A stretch of DNA of 64,000 nucleotides from Cladosporium sp. IMV 00045 (taxonomy: Eukaryota; Ascomycota; Dothideomycetes; Cladosporiales; Cladosporiaceae). The position numbers and the translations under genes are program-made. The notes beneath the pieces are model-generated. The model worked only from the letters and a program-made list of their open reading frames with translations. It was not told the origin of the DNA and ran no database searches. Of this stretch, positions 39,131 to 52,700 are shown piece after piece (positions within the stretch are counted from its first letter, which is position 1; each line of letters opens with the position of its first letter). The stretch is from the NCBI GenBank assembly GCA_001931905.2, contig MSJI02000796.1, positions 2,675 to 66,674 of the forward strand, given 5' to 3'.

Positions 39131-42100
39131 CTAAGCCTTCCAGTCGATGGCCTCACGGATGAGGTTGCCGAGGTCCTGAGCGTGAGGAGCGTGCATCATA
39201 TTGACTGTCAATCAGTTAGCAAAGGATCAAACATTTGTTTGCGAAGATGGACGAAGATACTTACAGTGGTGACCTCCCATGACGCCGAAACGCATGTTCT
39301 CCTTGCCGCAGAGCTGAGACCAACCGTTGTCACCGAACTCGGTGCGGTGGTTGAGCAACCAGGTCATAGGCGCGGGGTCCTCCTCCTCAGCGGGTGGGGG
39401 GCGGGGGTCACCGGGGTTACCGGCGACACCTTCACGGCACCAGACAGCGTAAGTCGGGATAGGCTTCAGGGTAGGTTGAGGTTGGTAGTCGGAGAGGGAA
39501 CGGATGGCAGCAGAGAAGTGAGGAAGCAGCCACTTGGGAGTCTTGCTGGGGTCGCCGGTACCGAGGAGACCGATCTCGTTGAAGAAGACGTGGAGGCGAG
39601 CGGGGAGAGGAGCAAGGTTGACTGGGCAAGGGGAGTCGAGGAGCATCAGCTTCTCAACCTCCTCGCCGTTGGCAAGCAGACACTGAGCGACAGCGTAGGC
39701 GATGACACCACCAGCAGACCAGCCGGCAACGATGTAAGGGCCCTCGGGTTGACGGCGCTTCATCTCGGCGAGGTAGATCTGCGAGGCGACTTCGATACCA
39801 CAGGTCCAGTCTTCAGGCTTCTTCATGAAAGGGCAGTTGAGACCGTAGGCGCAGACATCCTTGCCCAAGTTGGGGATGTCGACGTAGCTAGTGGCGGATC
39901 CGGAGCCATCAGGAAGAAAGAACACCTTCTTAGACGCAGTCTTAGCATTTCCCTGGAGAAGAACTGAGGTTGCGGGTGGGTACTGACTGAGGTCCGTCTT
40001 GCTGACAGCGGCAAGCTTTGCGCTGACTTCGTCCAGCTGAGGGCCAGCGGAGCTCTTCTTCTCAGTCCTGGCGGCGGCGGGCTTAGCAGCCTTGGGCTTT
40101 GGGCGCATACCAAGAGCATCCTCAATATCCTTGATGGTGGCGTTGGTGGTCAAGAAGGTAGAGGGAAGATCGATGCCGGTCTTCTCACGAAGTTCACCAA
40201 GGATGGTCAAGCTCATGAGGGAGTCCATGCCCATCTCTGCAAGGTCAGCTTCGTCAGTGACCTCGGAGATGTCGACACCCATCTCCTGGGCGACGACGTG
40301 GCGAGCGAGAGAGACCTCGCTGACCTCGCCGAGGGTGTCCTGGGTCTCAGGCTTGCCAGCGTCGGATGGAGCATAGCTAGGCACAGAGGAAGCCGGGGTA
40401 GAGATGTCCTGCTCGTAGGGAGTGGGTGCGTCAGTAGGCGGCACAGAGTCCTCGTCAGAGTCAGACTCCTCAGCCTCAGCCGGGGCGGCGCCGTCAAACT
40501 GAGAGAAGTACTTCTTCATCTCGCCGACGGTGGGGTAGTCAGTGAACAAGGAGGAGCTGATCTCCATCTCGAGCTCCTCACGGAAGATGGCGGAGATGGT
40601 GAGGGAGAGCAGAGAGTCAACGCCGAGGTTCTCGAAGTGGGCATCATCGACGAGCTCAGCCTCGTCAACCTCAGTCTCCTTGGCCAGGATCTTCATGACC
40701 TTGGAGTTGAGATTGCTGGCGGCAGGCTTCTTCGCGGCGACCTTCTTGGGCTTCGGCGCAGCGGCCTTGGGAGCCGGAGCGGGTGCGGCCTTGACAGGAG
40801 CGGGTGTGGTCTTGACGGGGACCGGAGCAGCGCGAGGAGCGGCGGCAACAGGCTTGGGGGCGGGAGCAGCGGGCTGAGCAGCGGAGCCCTTGTTAGGGGG
40901 CAGGAAAGTGTTCAGCACACGGCGAGGGATCTGCTGGAACTTGATGCCCTCGCAGACAGCGATGATCTCATCGCCGTCCATGATGTAGACATCACCCTGG
41001 CTGATGTTGTTGGGCTGCGGCTGCATGCGGACGTAGTTCCTGAGCTTCATGCCGGCAGTCAACGGCTTGGAGAACTTCATGGCACCCCAGCCGTGAGACA
41101 CGTAGACATTCTGCTCAGAGTCCAACAGGTCGGAAGCGTTGCAGATGAAGCCAGAGATGTGGCAAGAGCCGTCAATGTGGTACGGAGGGCAGTAGAAGTC
41201 ACCATCCTCAGGCTTGGTGGGGAAGTCAAGGACGGCAGAGGCCTCAGTGGTCTGGCCATCGAGGACGACCTCGGACATGGCACGGTACTTGTCGGCGTAG
41301 CTGACAAGAGCCTTGAAGAGTTTGTAGGCCATGCCGCGCTGGACCTTGTGGGCACCACCGCTCATGGTCTTCTGGGTGAGGATGTCCATCTGGCTCTTGA
41401 CCATGTAGTTGTAGCGAGACCACTCGGCAGACCAGGCAGCCTTGTCCTCGTAGAGGAGGGTGCAGTTGGCGTGGTCAACGAGCTTCTTGCCGTCGGGCTG
41501 GACGCTGCGGTAGAAGAGCTTGACAGTGCCAGAAGCAAGGTCAGCCTTGGCCTCAAGCTGGATGTGCTGGCCCTGAGCGGGCTGAGGAATCTGCGCGATG
41601 AGAGGCTTGCCGACCTCCATGCGGCAGACGTTCATGCCAGGGACCTCAGTGCCAGGACGAGCCTGCTTCCAGATGTAATCACCAACGGTCAAAGCCATGT
41701 CAGCGTAGAGCGAAGACGGGCAGAGAGCAGCGTTGTTGACCATGTGGCCACAGACGACTGGGTAGAGCTTCTCATCAGCCAGGCTGCTCTGGACAACAAC
41801 GTTGGCGTTGTTGGCCGAGAACTCCTCGGAGACGACACGCTGGCAGGCGGTGGAGAGGCGCTTGGCGGGAGCCTCGGCGACAGGAGCCGCGGGAGCGCCT
41901 CTCTCGACAATGACTTCCTTGACCTGAGGGGCCTCACCCTTTGTCAAGCACCAGTTGTTGGTGTAGTCGAGCCAGTACTTCTTGTTGTCGAAGCTGTAAG
42001 TCGGGAGGGTGTAAAGCTCCTGAGCATCGTTGAACTCGCGGTGGAACTCATCGAAGTCGAAGTTGACACCGGCGGTGAACAGCGAGACCATGCTGCTAGA

Positions 42101-45100
42101 GATGGTCTTCCAGGCATCTTCGTTGCGACGGAGGGATGGAGCAGTGACCGTAGCGCCGACGGAAGCCTTGACCATACCGGAGCACACCGGGTGGGCACCA
42201 ACCTCGAGCCAGGCAGTCTTCTCGTCGAAGACCTTCGCCTTCTGGCCGCTGGTAAGGGCAGTCCAGAAGTTGACAGTCTCGCGGGCGTGACGAGCCAGGT
42301 ACTCGGGGTTGATGATGCCAGCATCGCGGATAATCTCGCCAGCAAGAGGAGAGAGAACCGGGACGCTGGGCTTGTTGAAGGTGACCGAGGAAGCGACCTT
42401 CTTGAAGGACTCAAGAATGGGGTCAACCTGGGCAGAGTGGAAGGCGAACGGAACGTTCAGCTTGGTAGCCTTGAAGCCCTTGGAAGAAAGGGTCTCGTTG
42501 GCCGCGCCGACAACCTCGCTGCTGCCGCAAAGGACGGTCTCCTCGGGGCCGTTGATGCAGGCAATCTCCGTCATCTTGGCACCGAGAGTGGTGCGGATGG
42601 CATCAGCGCTGCCCTTGACGGCGAGCATACCGTGGGTGTGGGGAGTGCAGTCACGGACAAGGAGCTCAGCGCGGCGGCCGACAAGCAGAACCATGTCGGA
42701 AGCAGAAATGACACCAGCAACGTGGAGAGCGGCGTACTCGCCCAAGCTGTGGCCGATGACCGCAGTCGGGGTCACACCCCAGGAAGCCCACATGCGGGCA
42801 AGAGCGACCTGGATGCAGGCCATGCCGAGCTGGACCTTGACAGGGGAGAGAGTCTGAACATCGGTTCCGTCAAGAAGCTCGAGGAATGAAGGCAGACCCT
42901 GGATGCGGGCAAGGTGGTCGAGCTGGTCAATGTCCTCGCGGAAAGACTTCAGGTCCTGGTACAGCTTCTGGCCGAGGCCGGTGTACTGAGAGCCCTGGCC
43001 AGTGAAGCAGAAAGCAACCTTTGTCGGGACCATGGGGACGGGGCTGTAAGACTCCTTGTTCTGGGCCTGAAGAGCATCGCTGACCTTGCTGATGTCGGAC
43101 AGCGGGAATGCAACACGGTAGTTGTGCTGGATGCGACGAGCAGTCAGGGTGTAGGAGAGCGAGGTGAGGCTGGTGCTCGGGTTCTCCTTGATGTAGCCCT
43201 GAAGGTTCTCGAGGTTGCGCTTCAGCGCACCGATGGAGCGGGCAGTGAGGGTGACAGGAAGAGTGCCACGAGGGTCAACACCCTTGGGCGCCTCGTAAGC
43301 CGGGCCATCCTCGAGGAGCAGGGCAGTGTTGCCACCAGCGGCTGAGAAGTTGTTGAGGAAGACCTTGCGCTTCTCCGCGCCGTTGCGGGGCCACTCCATC
43401 TGCTTGAGAGGAATGTTGACCATGCGGTCACCAAGATCAGCGGGGAAGGTCTTGTTCATCTCGCCCTTGACACCGACGTTGGCCGGGATCTTGTTGTGCT
43501 TCATCATGAGAAGCACCTTGGAGAGCGAGTTGATACCGGAAGCAGCCTCAGCGTGACCAATGTTGGCCTTGATGGCACCAAGGTGGACCGGCTTGTCAGC
43601 CTTCCTCTGGCGGTGGCGAGGAGCGAAGACATTGGTAACGGAAGTCATCTCAATGCCGTCACCAGCCTGGGTACCAGTACCGTGCATCTCGACGTAGCTG
43701 ATCTCGTGAGCATCAACACCCGCGTCGGCGAGGACCTTCTTGTAAAGGAACTCCTGAGCGCCGGCGTGAGGGTGGGTGATGGAGACAGCCTCAGCAGAGT
43801 GGTTGGTGGCAGCTCCAAGAATGCAGCCAAGAATGTTGTCCTTGTCGCTAATGGCATCCTCGTAACGCTTGAGGATGACAGTACCGCAAGCATCACCACG
43901 GCAGTATCCATCGGCGGCGTTGTCGTAGGTCTTGCAAGAGCCAGTCTTGGACAAGAACTGACCCTTGGAAAGACCGGAGAAAATGTCCGGGTTGGTCAGG
44001 ACGTTGAGACCACCAGCGCAAGCGGTGTCGCAGTCACCAGCCCACAGCGAAGTGCAAGCGAGCTGGATGGCAGCGAGAGAGGAAGAGCAAGCGGTGTCGA
44101 CGGAGTACGACGGGCCAGAGAACTTGAAGTAGTAGTTGATGCGGCCAGGAGCAAAGGCACGCACACCACCGGTGATGAAGTAAGTGTCAACGTTCTGGGC
44201 CGCGTTGATCTCACGCCAATCATCGGAAGTCTGACCGTAGAAGGTACCAACACGGTGTAGCTTGGTAGACGGGGTGCGGTTGGGCACGTAACCGGACATC
44301 TCGAGGGCCTCGTAGGCGGTCACCAGGGCAAGACGGCCCATGGGGTCGGTCTGGGCAGCCTCACGCGGAGACATGTTGAAGAAGCGGGGGTCGAAAAGAC
44401 CAGGCTCGTCGATGAAGCAACCGAAGGGGCTGTGGGACTTGTTCTTGCCCTTGCCGGACGGGTCGACGTGAGCGTCGGCGTCGAAGCGGTCGGCAGGAAT
44501 CCGGCGGTGGACATCGAGACCCTTCATGAGGAGGTCCCAGAGCGCCTCGTGGCTGGCGGCGTTGGGGTAACGACCGGCCATACCAACGATGGCGATCTTG
44601 TCGTTCTGAGTGCGGCCGAAGGCGCGCTCCTCAGCCTCAGCCCAGGTCGTGTAGTCAGTGACAGAGATGTCAGTCTGGCCACCAGCCTTCAGGCCAGAAA
44701 CAAGAGAGTTCGCCACGTTGGAGATACCAACGGCGAAGATCTTGTTTCCGACCTTGGTATTGGCAGTCATCTGAGAAACAGTCTCCTCAAGGAGGTGATC
44801 CCAGCGAACAGGCTTCTGCAACATCTGGCTGAGTGCAGACTTGACGAGATCCAAAGTGCTCTCGGCAGCAATCGCCTTGCCGGTGGCCGAGGAGTGGACA
44901 ATGGAAGCCGGGCGACGAGCGGCGAGGGTCTCGGCGAGGTTGCCAATGACCTTGTCAATCTCAGTCTCGCCGTAAAGGTGCTCAGCGTGGTACGGAGCGT
45001 AGACCGGGATGGAAACGCGGTTGCCCGGGGCGAGAGCACCAGACTCGAAGAAGCGCTTGGTGGTGCTGGGCGGGCCAGAGACGGTGATGGCCATCACGGA

Positions 45101-45712
45101 GACGGCGCTGACGTAGGCCTGGTTGGAGACAGGGATGCCGGCCTCCTTGTGGAAGGTCTCGAGAGCCTTCTTGGCGGCAGCCTCGTTAGTGCCGGTGCAG
45201 ATGGTGCTCCAGCTCGCCTTCTCCTCGCGAGCAAGAGTCATGGCCTCCTTGTTACCGTTGACCATGGCACCGCTGCGGAAAGAGAGACGAACAAAATCAA
45301 CGGCGAGGGGAACGAGGTCGGAGATGTTCTTCGCAGAGACGGCAGCGGAGGCAGCCAGGAGACCCGTGCAGAGACCAAGGACGCGGGTGCTCTGGGCGGT
45401 GGGAAGCTCATCTGGGTGCTCAGAGAAGTAGCCGATGTAGTGACCGAGCTGAGCGATGGTGACGAAAGCAGACTCGAGCATGGGGATCTTCTCACCCTTC
45501 TCGTAGTAGAGATCGAGCAAGTTGTTGATCGTCATGAAGTCAGGGAACTTGGCCCTCTGCTGACGAGGCAGTTGCTTGATCTCATCACGGAGAGCAGCAG
45601 ATGAGCGCTCCAGGAAAGTAGAAAGACTGGCATTGCCAGTACGAAGGACCGTCTTGCGGAGCAGAGGGTACTGCTCGGCGGTCTGGTCGCCGAAAAGGAG
45701 AACGTTCGACAT
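39131..45712 (-). CDS. PKS1: Non-reducing polyketide synthase for DHN melanin (SAT-KS-AT-PT-ACP-ACP-TE)
   Basis: A 2173-residue enzyme from two exons, 45712-39265 and 39204-39131; the only intron (60 bp) is near the 3' end. Residues found: SAT Cys115 (LGLCTGLLAAS); KS Cys542 (DTACSSSLAAIQLA) with HGTGTQAGDG and NIGHAEAASG; AT Ser989 (GHSLGEYAALHVAG); PT His1323 (CGHMVNNAALCP) and Asp1514 (HIDGSCHISGF); ACP Ser1700 (LGVDSLLSL) and Ser1831 (MGMDSLMSL); TE Ser1999 (AGWSAGGVIAYAVAQ). The TE histidine pair at about 2148-2149 is the last thing before the splice site. Every catalytic residue is intact. The domain order and N terminus MSNVLLFGDQTAEQYP match melanin synthases of Dothideomycetes, which make 1,3,6,8-tetrahydroxynaphthalene. 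An A/P/K-rich linker precedes ACP1. Codon choice is strongly biased to C or G endings, which suggests high expression. CMR1 is the likely activator. Confidence 0.95.
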
Positions 45713-48700
45713 GATTGCGGTGGTTGATGGTTGATCGATTAGGATTGATTATTTGTTTCGTTGATGCTTCGAAAGGGCTGGAACGACAAGTTGAAAATGA
45801 TTGAATCCGATTATCTGGTCGACTGTGGTGGCTAGTCACAGAAGATGTCGAGTAGTAGGATTGATTGGTGAGTAGGATTGGTTAAGGTGGTCGAGTACAC
45901 TGGGCTGGTAGTGTACTTGGTAGAAGTCTATCGTTAGAAAGAGAGGAAAGGAAGTATGATCGACAGATGGCTAGTCTGTACGAACAACTGTGAAGTGTTT
46001 GGATGAAGAACAAGTAGGAGTGACTTGAGGGAAGGCGTCCGAGAGTAATATACCAGACAGCCGTTGCCTTTGTTGACCAGGGGCCGGCAGGATGCTTACC
46101 TTGATCGAGCGATACTGCCACGCCTATCCGGATGGCGGGACAGTGCTGGGAGCTGGAGACGACGTCCATGCTCTGAGCCATGCCCAGATGTGCCAAAATC
46201 AGCACATGGAGGTTTCAAACGGAACACCGCACTAACGTCCAAAGATCCACCGGTGGCGGTGCGATTGCATGCATGATTGCCATGTCCGGCAAGGGCTCAC
46301 CGTAAGCACACGCCCAAAGATAGGCCCATAGCGTGCTGCGTGCTGTACGAAGGGCTGAGATGTTGAAGTCACGATTATTCGGCTCTCCATATCGTCCGTG
46401 CTGTGGGATAGACTCCTCGCCAGAGCGTAAGAGGCTGCTGCGCGCCCAATTTGGCCCCTGCTTACGGGAGCGGTGCTGGCGCAGAGGTTATCTGAACGGC
46501 CGCTGGGGCTGGCGCTGCCCATCCGCATGCTGGGCTGATAGAGGAGATCCGCGCCCACAGGCGAAAACAGCATGGCCAGCACAAGCTTACCGTGTGCTAC
46601 TGTGCTATCCCCGCCGCCTCCATGGTATTGCTGCCGTCATCGACCCGGAGAATATCTGGATGCATCGCCTGTCGCCCGGCTCGATGCTGTGTTCGTTGAG
46701 ATGACCTGTGACGGTTTCAGCGAGACTCCCTTGCGGCTGTAGCAACGGTTGCGGTGCGGACGACGGTATGTTACCTACTATCCACGAAGGGGCCTGCTGT
46801 CTTCGAGACAGCGGTTGTCCCCCAATCCCCAAATAGAGACGAGACACTACTTCGGATCGACTTTGGCGGACCCCACACGAGATGGCGCATTAGGCATCGC
46901 ATCATTGGCGCAAACGTCTGGGATCTAGCGCCGGGCGCCTTGCCTTTGCCTCCCTTGCCGTGGGGAAGAGAGCAGACCCCAACACGATTCCGAGCATACC
47001 GGGCATGCAGCAAGGTTGTGAGGCTGAAGCTTGTATTTCCGCCGTGGCGGTGTCTGCTTAAGCCCTGCGAGCCTGCGAGCCCTGCCAGACCCCTTGCAAA
47101 TAGATCCCAAACAGATGCTCACGTAGGATTATTGCTGACACTCCGCCCATTCCGGACGAAAATATCATGGTTTCGTTGTGTCGAGTTGCATGTCAGCCCA
47201 CAGTAGTCGCTCACCCAGAGACCCAGAGGAGAGCAGCCTACGGGCATCCCGAGCCTGGCAGGCCTTCGAAGAGAAGCATGACAAACACGCGACAGGGTAG
47301 AGTATCCACGCCGTGGGCATTCCGTAGGCTCGGTCGGGTGAAACGCATGCATGACTCTGGGACCACAGGATGCCGCCATGCCCGCCAGACGCAACTGCAG
47401 AGGCTCTTGCAATGTCACCGTCGGATTTGCGAAAGGTGGTCAAGCAATGCCGTCAAGCTGGAGCGCCTCGTGGTAAGTGTAACTGTGTGTTGGTTATCCA
47501 CGAGCCTGCTGGGCGTCTGTGCTATGCAGAGAGTCTACGCATAATCGCGAGTTTGCTGGTATGCTGGCTACTGTGGCTTGCGGCAGTTGGAAGATCCGGC
47601 AGCAGCGTAGCGTGCAGGGGCCGCGAAATTGTATCTGGCCCGTCGAACTAAACTATATGCGATCAAACAATAGTGTATTTCTCCTATACAAATGTCCGAT
47701 GCTCAACGTAACTTGTCCGGTTTGCCTCGCGATGCTGCTGAAAGTTGCATCTCAACTGCTGTCACATGTGAATTCTCTCTACGCTCTCTGCGCCGTCTTG
47801 CTCAGCGCCACGGCGTTCCCGAGCCTTTTTTTTTCTAGCGCTATCCTGGATGAAGTGGACACTCAAACAGCCGGCTCGTCGTAAAATGCTACGGCATCAT
47901 ACTGACACGGTTCAATGATGGAAGCTTTTGTAGATCCTGCCTCTGTTCGCAACGGCTAACGATCACCACTTGCTCAATACAACCTAGATCTCGATCTTAG
48001 CTTTAGTTGCATACGTGAAGACGATTCATTCAAGCGAGATGAGCTTGTTTACTGGCCTACCCACTCCCAGGCGTGCTAGGCAAGCAGGCATCCCCGGCAA
48101 CCCAGGATGCGCATCGACGAACGGTCCTGGACCAGGAGCAACGCCGGCATTCTTGTAACTCGTATCCCTTCCCAGGTTTTCCTTCACAGGCGAACGAAGT
48201 ATGGGCCCGTCAAGGGCATGTCAGAGGAAGGATGCTGATCTCAAGAACAAGAATATCCCGAAACCGATAGTCTAGTGAATACGGAAACAATAGATTTTCC
48301 CGGCCCGGTACCTAGCTAAAGACGCTTCAGTTCAAATGCTCCTGAAACCCGTATCGAGAGAGCCTTGCCGGATCCTCCTACCATACCAGCCTCTCTCGGG
48401 CAGTCCCATGTATTCCATGTCTATGAAATAGTGTTTACGACCCAGGTACGATCGTGAAAGCCATCGCCCTCCGTGTAGATTGATCTCATTCTGACCAGCA
48501 ACGTTGCAGTTCAGCCACAGACAATTTGGTTTCAGTAGCGTGTCGCATTAGCAAACAATTAGGACATTGCCCGAACTGCAATGGAACCGCTCCTAATCTT
48601 CAGTACCCATTCAAGCCATCGCATAATCGCAAAAGTACTTCGAAGATTCACATGTTAGACACTCGTTGCTAAGAACTGGGTCGCGGCTCGAGGTCCGTCT

Positions 48701-49222
48701 TCAACCGTCGGGACGAGACACGGCTCGTAGCGTCATCGATATCATATCGTGCTTCTCAAATGCCATATCCACTGATCGCAGCATGGAGTTATACATCTAC
48801 CTTCTCTTAGCATCGACGATGCACATCCCGTCCCTCTCGAGAAGACTCTCTATCTCGCTTCCAGCTCCGTAGGGCGTCTCGGGCATCTGTCCGCCTCGCA
48901 CTATTACTTCTATGATGAATGCATTCAAGGAGCATCACAGCACTCGAGTATCTGAAGACTCAAGCTCCTGCATTTTGTGACTGCGACATTATCCCTCAAA
49001 CTTGATGCCCAAGAACGCAGGTGCTCTTTATGCAAGATCGACTTGAGACAAAAACGTACGGACATTATAATCCATCGAACCAGGACTACGATATGCAGGT
49101 ACGCGAGTCAACTTTGAAGGAATACTTGATTCTTCGAACAACACTCGTATAAATCTGTGAGTACTCACTAATACATTCAATATTGTTGTTGTTTCGTATA
49201 TAGCGAGTCAGTCAGGTGGGTT
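45713..49222. other. PKS1 upstream region and first part of the 14.75-kb gene desert
   Basis: Just upstream of PKS1, two CCAAT motifs on the minus strand lie near 45864 and 45881, and a TATA-like GTATATTA on the minus strand is near 46047. Beyond about 46300 I see only short ORFs with no recognisable domain, none better than its overlapping frames. No transposon terminus, tRNA or rRNA was found. Confidence 0.45.
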
Positions 49223-49798
49223 ATGCGATCAAACAAGCATGACAAGACATACAATCACCGTCAGCACACAATAGCACCCGTTTCTCTTATTGGCAATGCT
49301 GAAGATCGCGCAATCAACAAGGCCATCGAAGCTCTCTCATTGACGACGCAAGCAGTTAAACCTTCGCCAACGGCTTCTCGTCGCCCTCGACTATCAACTC
49401 CCGTGTCTCTGCGAATCGCGCAACCAAGCATCCCACGTAGCGAGCATCTCCATCGCAATCCCTCCAAGACAATTTCGCCCTCCCACCAGCCACTGGCAGC
49501 CACAAGAGATGTCTCACTCCAAGCCTGTCAACTCGAAGTAAAACAAAATTCTCCGAGACATTCAATAGTCCAACGTTGCGACCAACGTTCGGACAGCGCG
49601 GGAACGTTCAGACTTTCGAGACAACCAGCGAATGCTTCGCCTTACCGCAACAAAACAACAAATAACAAAATCGCCTTCCAGATATTGCTTCCAATCACAC
49701 CGGAACACGCAATCGCCGCTGCACGCTTCCAACGTCGAACCTCTCGTGCAAAGTCCCTATTGAGTGACATACTTCACGCCCGACCATTCCACATTTGA
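49223..49798 (+). CDS. Possible orphan gene of 191 codons in the PKS1-CMR1 interval
   Basis: The longest plausible ATG frame in this 14.75-kb interval. TATAAAT lies at 49149-49154. A possible 47-bp leader intron follows (GTGAGTA at 49157 to TATAG at 49203, with a CACTAATAC branch-like motif). The product is basic, S/R/P/Q rich and without recognisable domains; the end reads TSRAKSLLSDILHARPFHI. There are no membrane segments and no signal peptide. It may be a lineage-specific protein, a noncoding transcript or chance. Confidence 0.27.
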   Translation: MRSNKHDKTYNHRQHTIAPVSLIGNAEDRAINKAIEALSLTTQAVKPSPTASRRPRLSTPVSLRIAQPSIPRSEHLHRNPSKTISPSHQPLAATRDVSLQACQLEVKQNSPRHSIVQRCDQRSDSAGTFRLSRQPANASPYRNKTTNNKIAFQILLPITPEHAIAAARFQRRTSRAKSLLSDILHARPFHI

Positions 49799-52700
49799 TG
49801 TCATAGCCAGGTCCGTTCTCATAGCCTGAGCTTGTTCGTCAACCTACCATAGAGTCAAAAGAAGGAACATATCAATGCACAACTGACCCTTGCGTACATG
49901 GCGCCAAATTATTGAATGCCCAATGCGGTTCGATACGCAGGGCACCGCGAACCTAACAGCCTATTCGCACCTTCGTGGCTTGCGCTGTAGTCGTTTTTGG
50001 AATCAACCCACCTGCGAACTGGAGGCTAGCTTACCAGCCGGGCATTTTCACATCCGGATGCGTGTGACCTCCTGGTAGCTTTGCGATCTGCATTTCATTG
50101 TGCCTGAGGATGCCCTGGCAGTCTTGGTGGCGCGAATATTGGCCGCCGAGGCCATCGTCCCAAGAGCGCTGTTGCAATGCGAGTAGATTGTGAGTTACGC
50201 GAGCACTCAACAAAGGATAACGTCAATCTTGGGAATCCTGGCAACATGTGAAGACGCTCATTTCTGACCGGCTAGTTGTCATGCCCACCAACTGCCTTGA
50301 TCGGAACTAGAAGCGGTTTCTTTCCAACGGCTGTCGCGGGGATATCGATCTGGTCTGGACTGTGACGTCTTGATCGATCATGGATGCCCAAGCGTTGAAG
50401 ATCCAAGAATGCAAGTGCTCATGCGATTTGTATGGAAATGCAACATCAGGATTCGTACGGTTCCTGGTGGAAGAGGTAGGATTCAGCTGGCGATCGCGGA
50501 GATGATGGCTAGTCACATCCTTCGCTCGCAATGAGACCCAAGAGTTGTCGTCTTTGATGGCTGGGAAAGGCCAAGACAGTGAGTACCATACCCGTTAAGT
50601 ATCGAGTCATTGAACTTGGCGACATGATGGTTGTCCAATGACTTGTTGCGACGCCGTTGTATCGATTCATGAGTCGTCGGCACTCTTAGGGTTCTTTGTC
50701 CATGGCTTTGAGTACACCGACAGGGCAGGACATTCGACCTCGAACAACTCATGAGGGGTCCTGCCAACTAGTCAGGCTTTGATGCGGAGAGCAAGGCTGA
50801 CAGTGGATAATCGTATGTCAACTATGCTTAATCGATAGACGAGAGTCATGATCATCGAACCACTAGTCGCTCCCCACGTCGAAGGAATGGTGTACCGTCT
50901 TGGCTCTTTACGGAGTCACATGTGCTATATGTCCTTTCAATGAACATATATTTGATCTTCTGCGCTGTCACTGCTGGTAGACTTGCTTTCTAGTGGGACG
51001 TCGAGCATCCCCATGGACAATAGTATCAGGCCAGAAAACCCGGTTGATGACGATGATGATATACTGATTTGACAAGAGCGGAGCCAATCCCGATCGTTCG
51101 AGTTGATCGTAAGGTCATCATTCATGATCGATTTGTCAGTCGCCGCCGTGAGTACGGCCAGAACCATGAAGACTTCCATCCAACGACAGTACCTATGTGT
51201 CCGGGAGATATGTTTGTCGCTGCAGGCAACTGCAATGTCCTGAGTATCAGTGCTGTCGTTGAAGTCCATACACAAAACTTCAGACACCTCACGAAACACG
51301 GACACATTAGCCAATCTACCTCGAAAGCATAGAGGTGAAGGCAGCCCACAATGTAGACTTAATCGTACACTTTTAATCCATACACAGAATCACCCTCAAT
51401 CCCAAACAATACTCGCAAACATCCAGCAGAGACCACCCCAAATCCTTAATCCCAACCCCAAAGGGTTAGGGTTAGTGTAAACTCCCTCCCACATGTCAAA
51501 CCTCACACTCACACCCATACTGCGACATTACGTGAGATACTCCCGCCATGTTCACCCCTACGATTAGTGATCGCGTCCAGTGTCATCCCGAATCTCATCG
51601 CGAAAGCGGCTTATCAAAGCCTCAGAGCTCCTTCTCAACAGATCCTCCCCATCAGCCTGACAGCACATGGCAAACATCCCGTGGTGATGGAACAGCACAA
51701 ACAAGCAGCTGACTGCATCCTCACTAATCGCGAGCGAAGCCAGGCGAGCCGGCATTGCTTCGTCTAAAAATATAGGAGGGAGATTCGAATGGTTGAGTCG
51801 AGTCTTGTTTGATCCAATCCGCTCAATGCCGGGAATTGATCGCCGTGATCTGATATCTAATCGACCTCGCTGGAAGATCCCAATTGACAACTTGCTGACG
51901 AAGATAAGACAAGACTTGATCCACACAAACGTCGTCAATGAGTGGAGTGCATCGCTTGATACAGACTCTCATAGGCCTGCGATAATCAATGGCTCTCTCC
52001 GGCCAAGCAGTCAGATATGTTCGTTCGCTACCAGCCATCGAGGTAGATCAGGGATGTGGCCTTCACCACGAGAGGCCCAAGAAACGGTACCGGTGAGCGG
52101 GCAAATACACCACCCGACGGGAAAACCACTTCACTCCGTGCCAGGACTCGCCAAGAGCAAGCGAACAGCAAACCACAAGTTCGACAGCAACACCAACACC
52201 ACCACCACAGCATACCCAAACGGATGAAACGCCAGCAAAGAGGGAAAAGGAAACACCTCCAAGCACCATGCAGACATCCTCGTCCTGCACACCAGCACCA
52301 GATCGAAATCTGACGCAAAGACTCCCCTTCCAAATCACGCCAAACAGGTGTGAGGGATTTGTCAATCGTGCCCTTTGGCAAGGAACGAAAAAGAATGACG
52401 TGAAGTTGACTGGACGGGATCAGACGTGGGCTCGGCAGAGGAGAGGTCCGACTCGCCGACTCGGCAGTCGCGCGCATGTGAAGTATAGCAGTAGCAGCCC
52501 TGTAGGAGCGGAGACGAGACGAGACGAGGCGGGGAAGGGAGAAACTCGTTTCTGGAACCACGACGGCGGGATGGGGTGGGTGTTATCAGAGACTGCAACG
52601 CACACGTGCAGCGATTACCTCTGCCCCCCTGCGACTGCGAGATGGGTTCTCCAATGGGCGGTTCGTGGGACGATGGGAGGGAGAGAAAAGGCCGTAGACA

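Noticed and set aside
40298..42889. 863-codon plus-strand ORF inside PKS1
   Set aside because: Antisense shadow created by codon bias. No domain is recognisable, and the minus strand carries every PKS motif.
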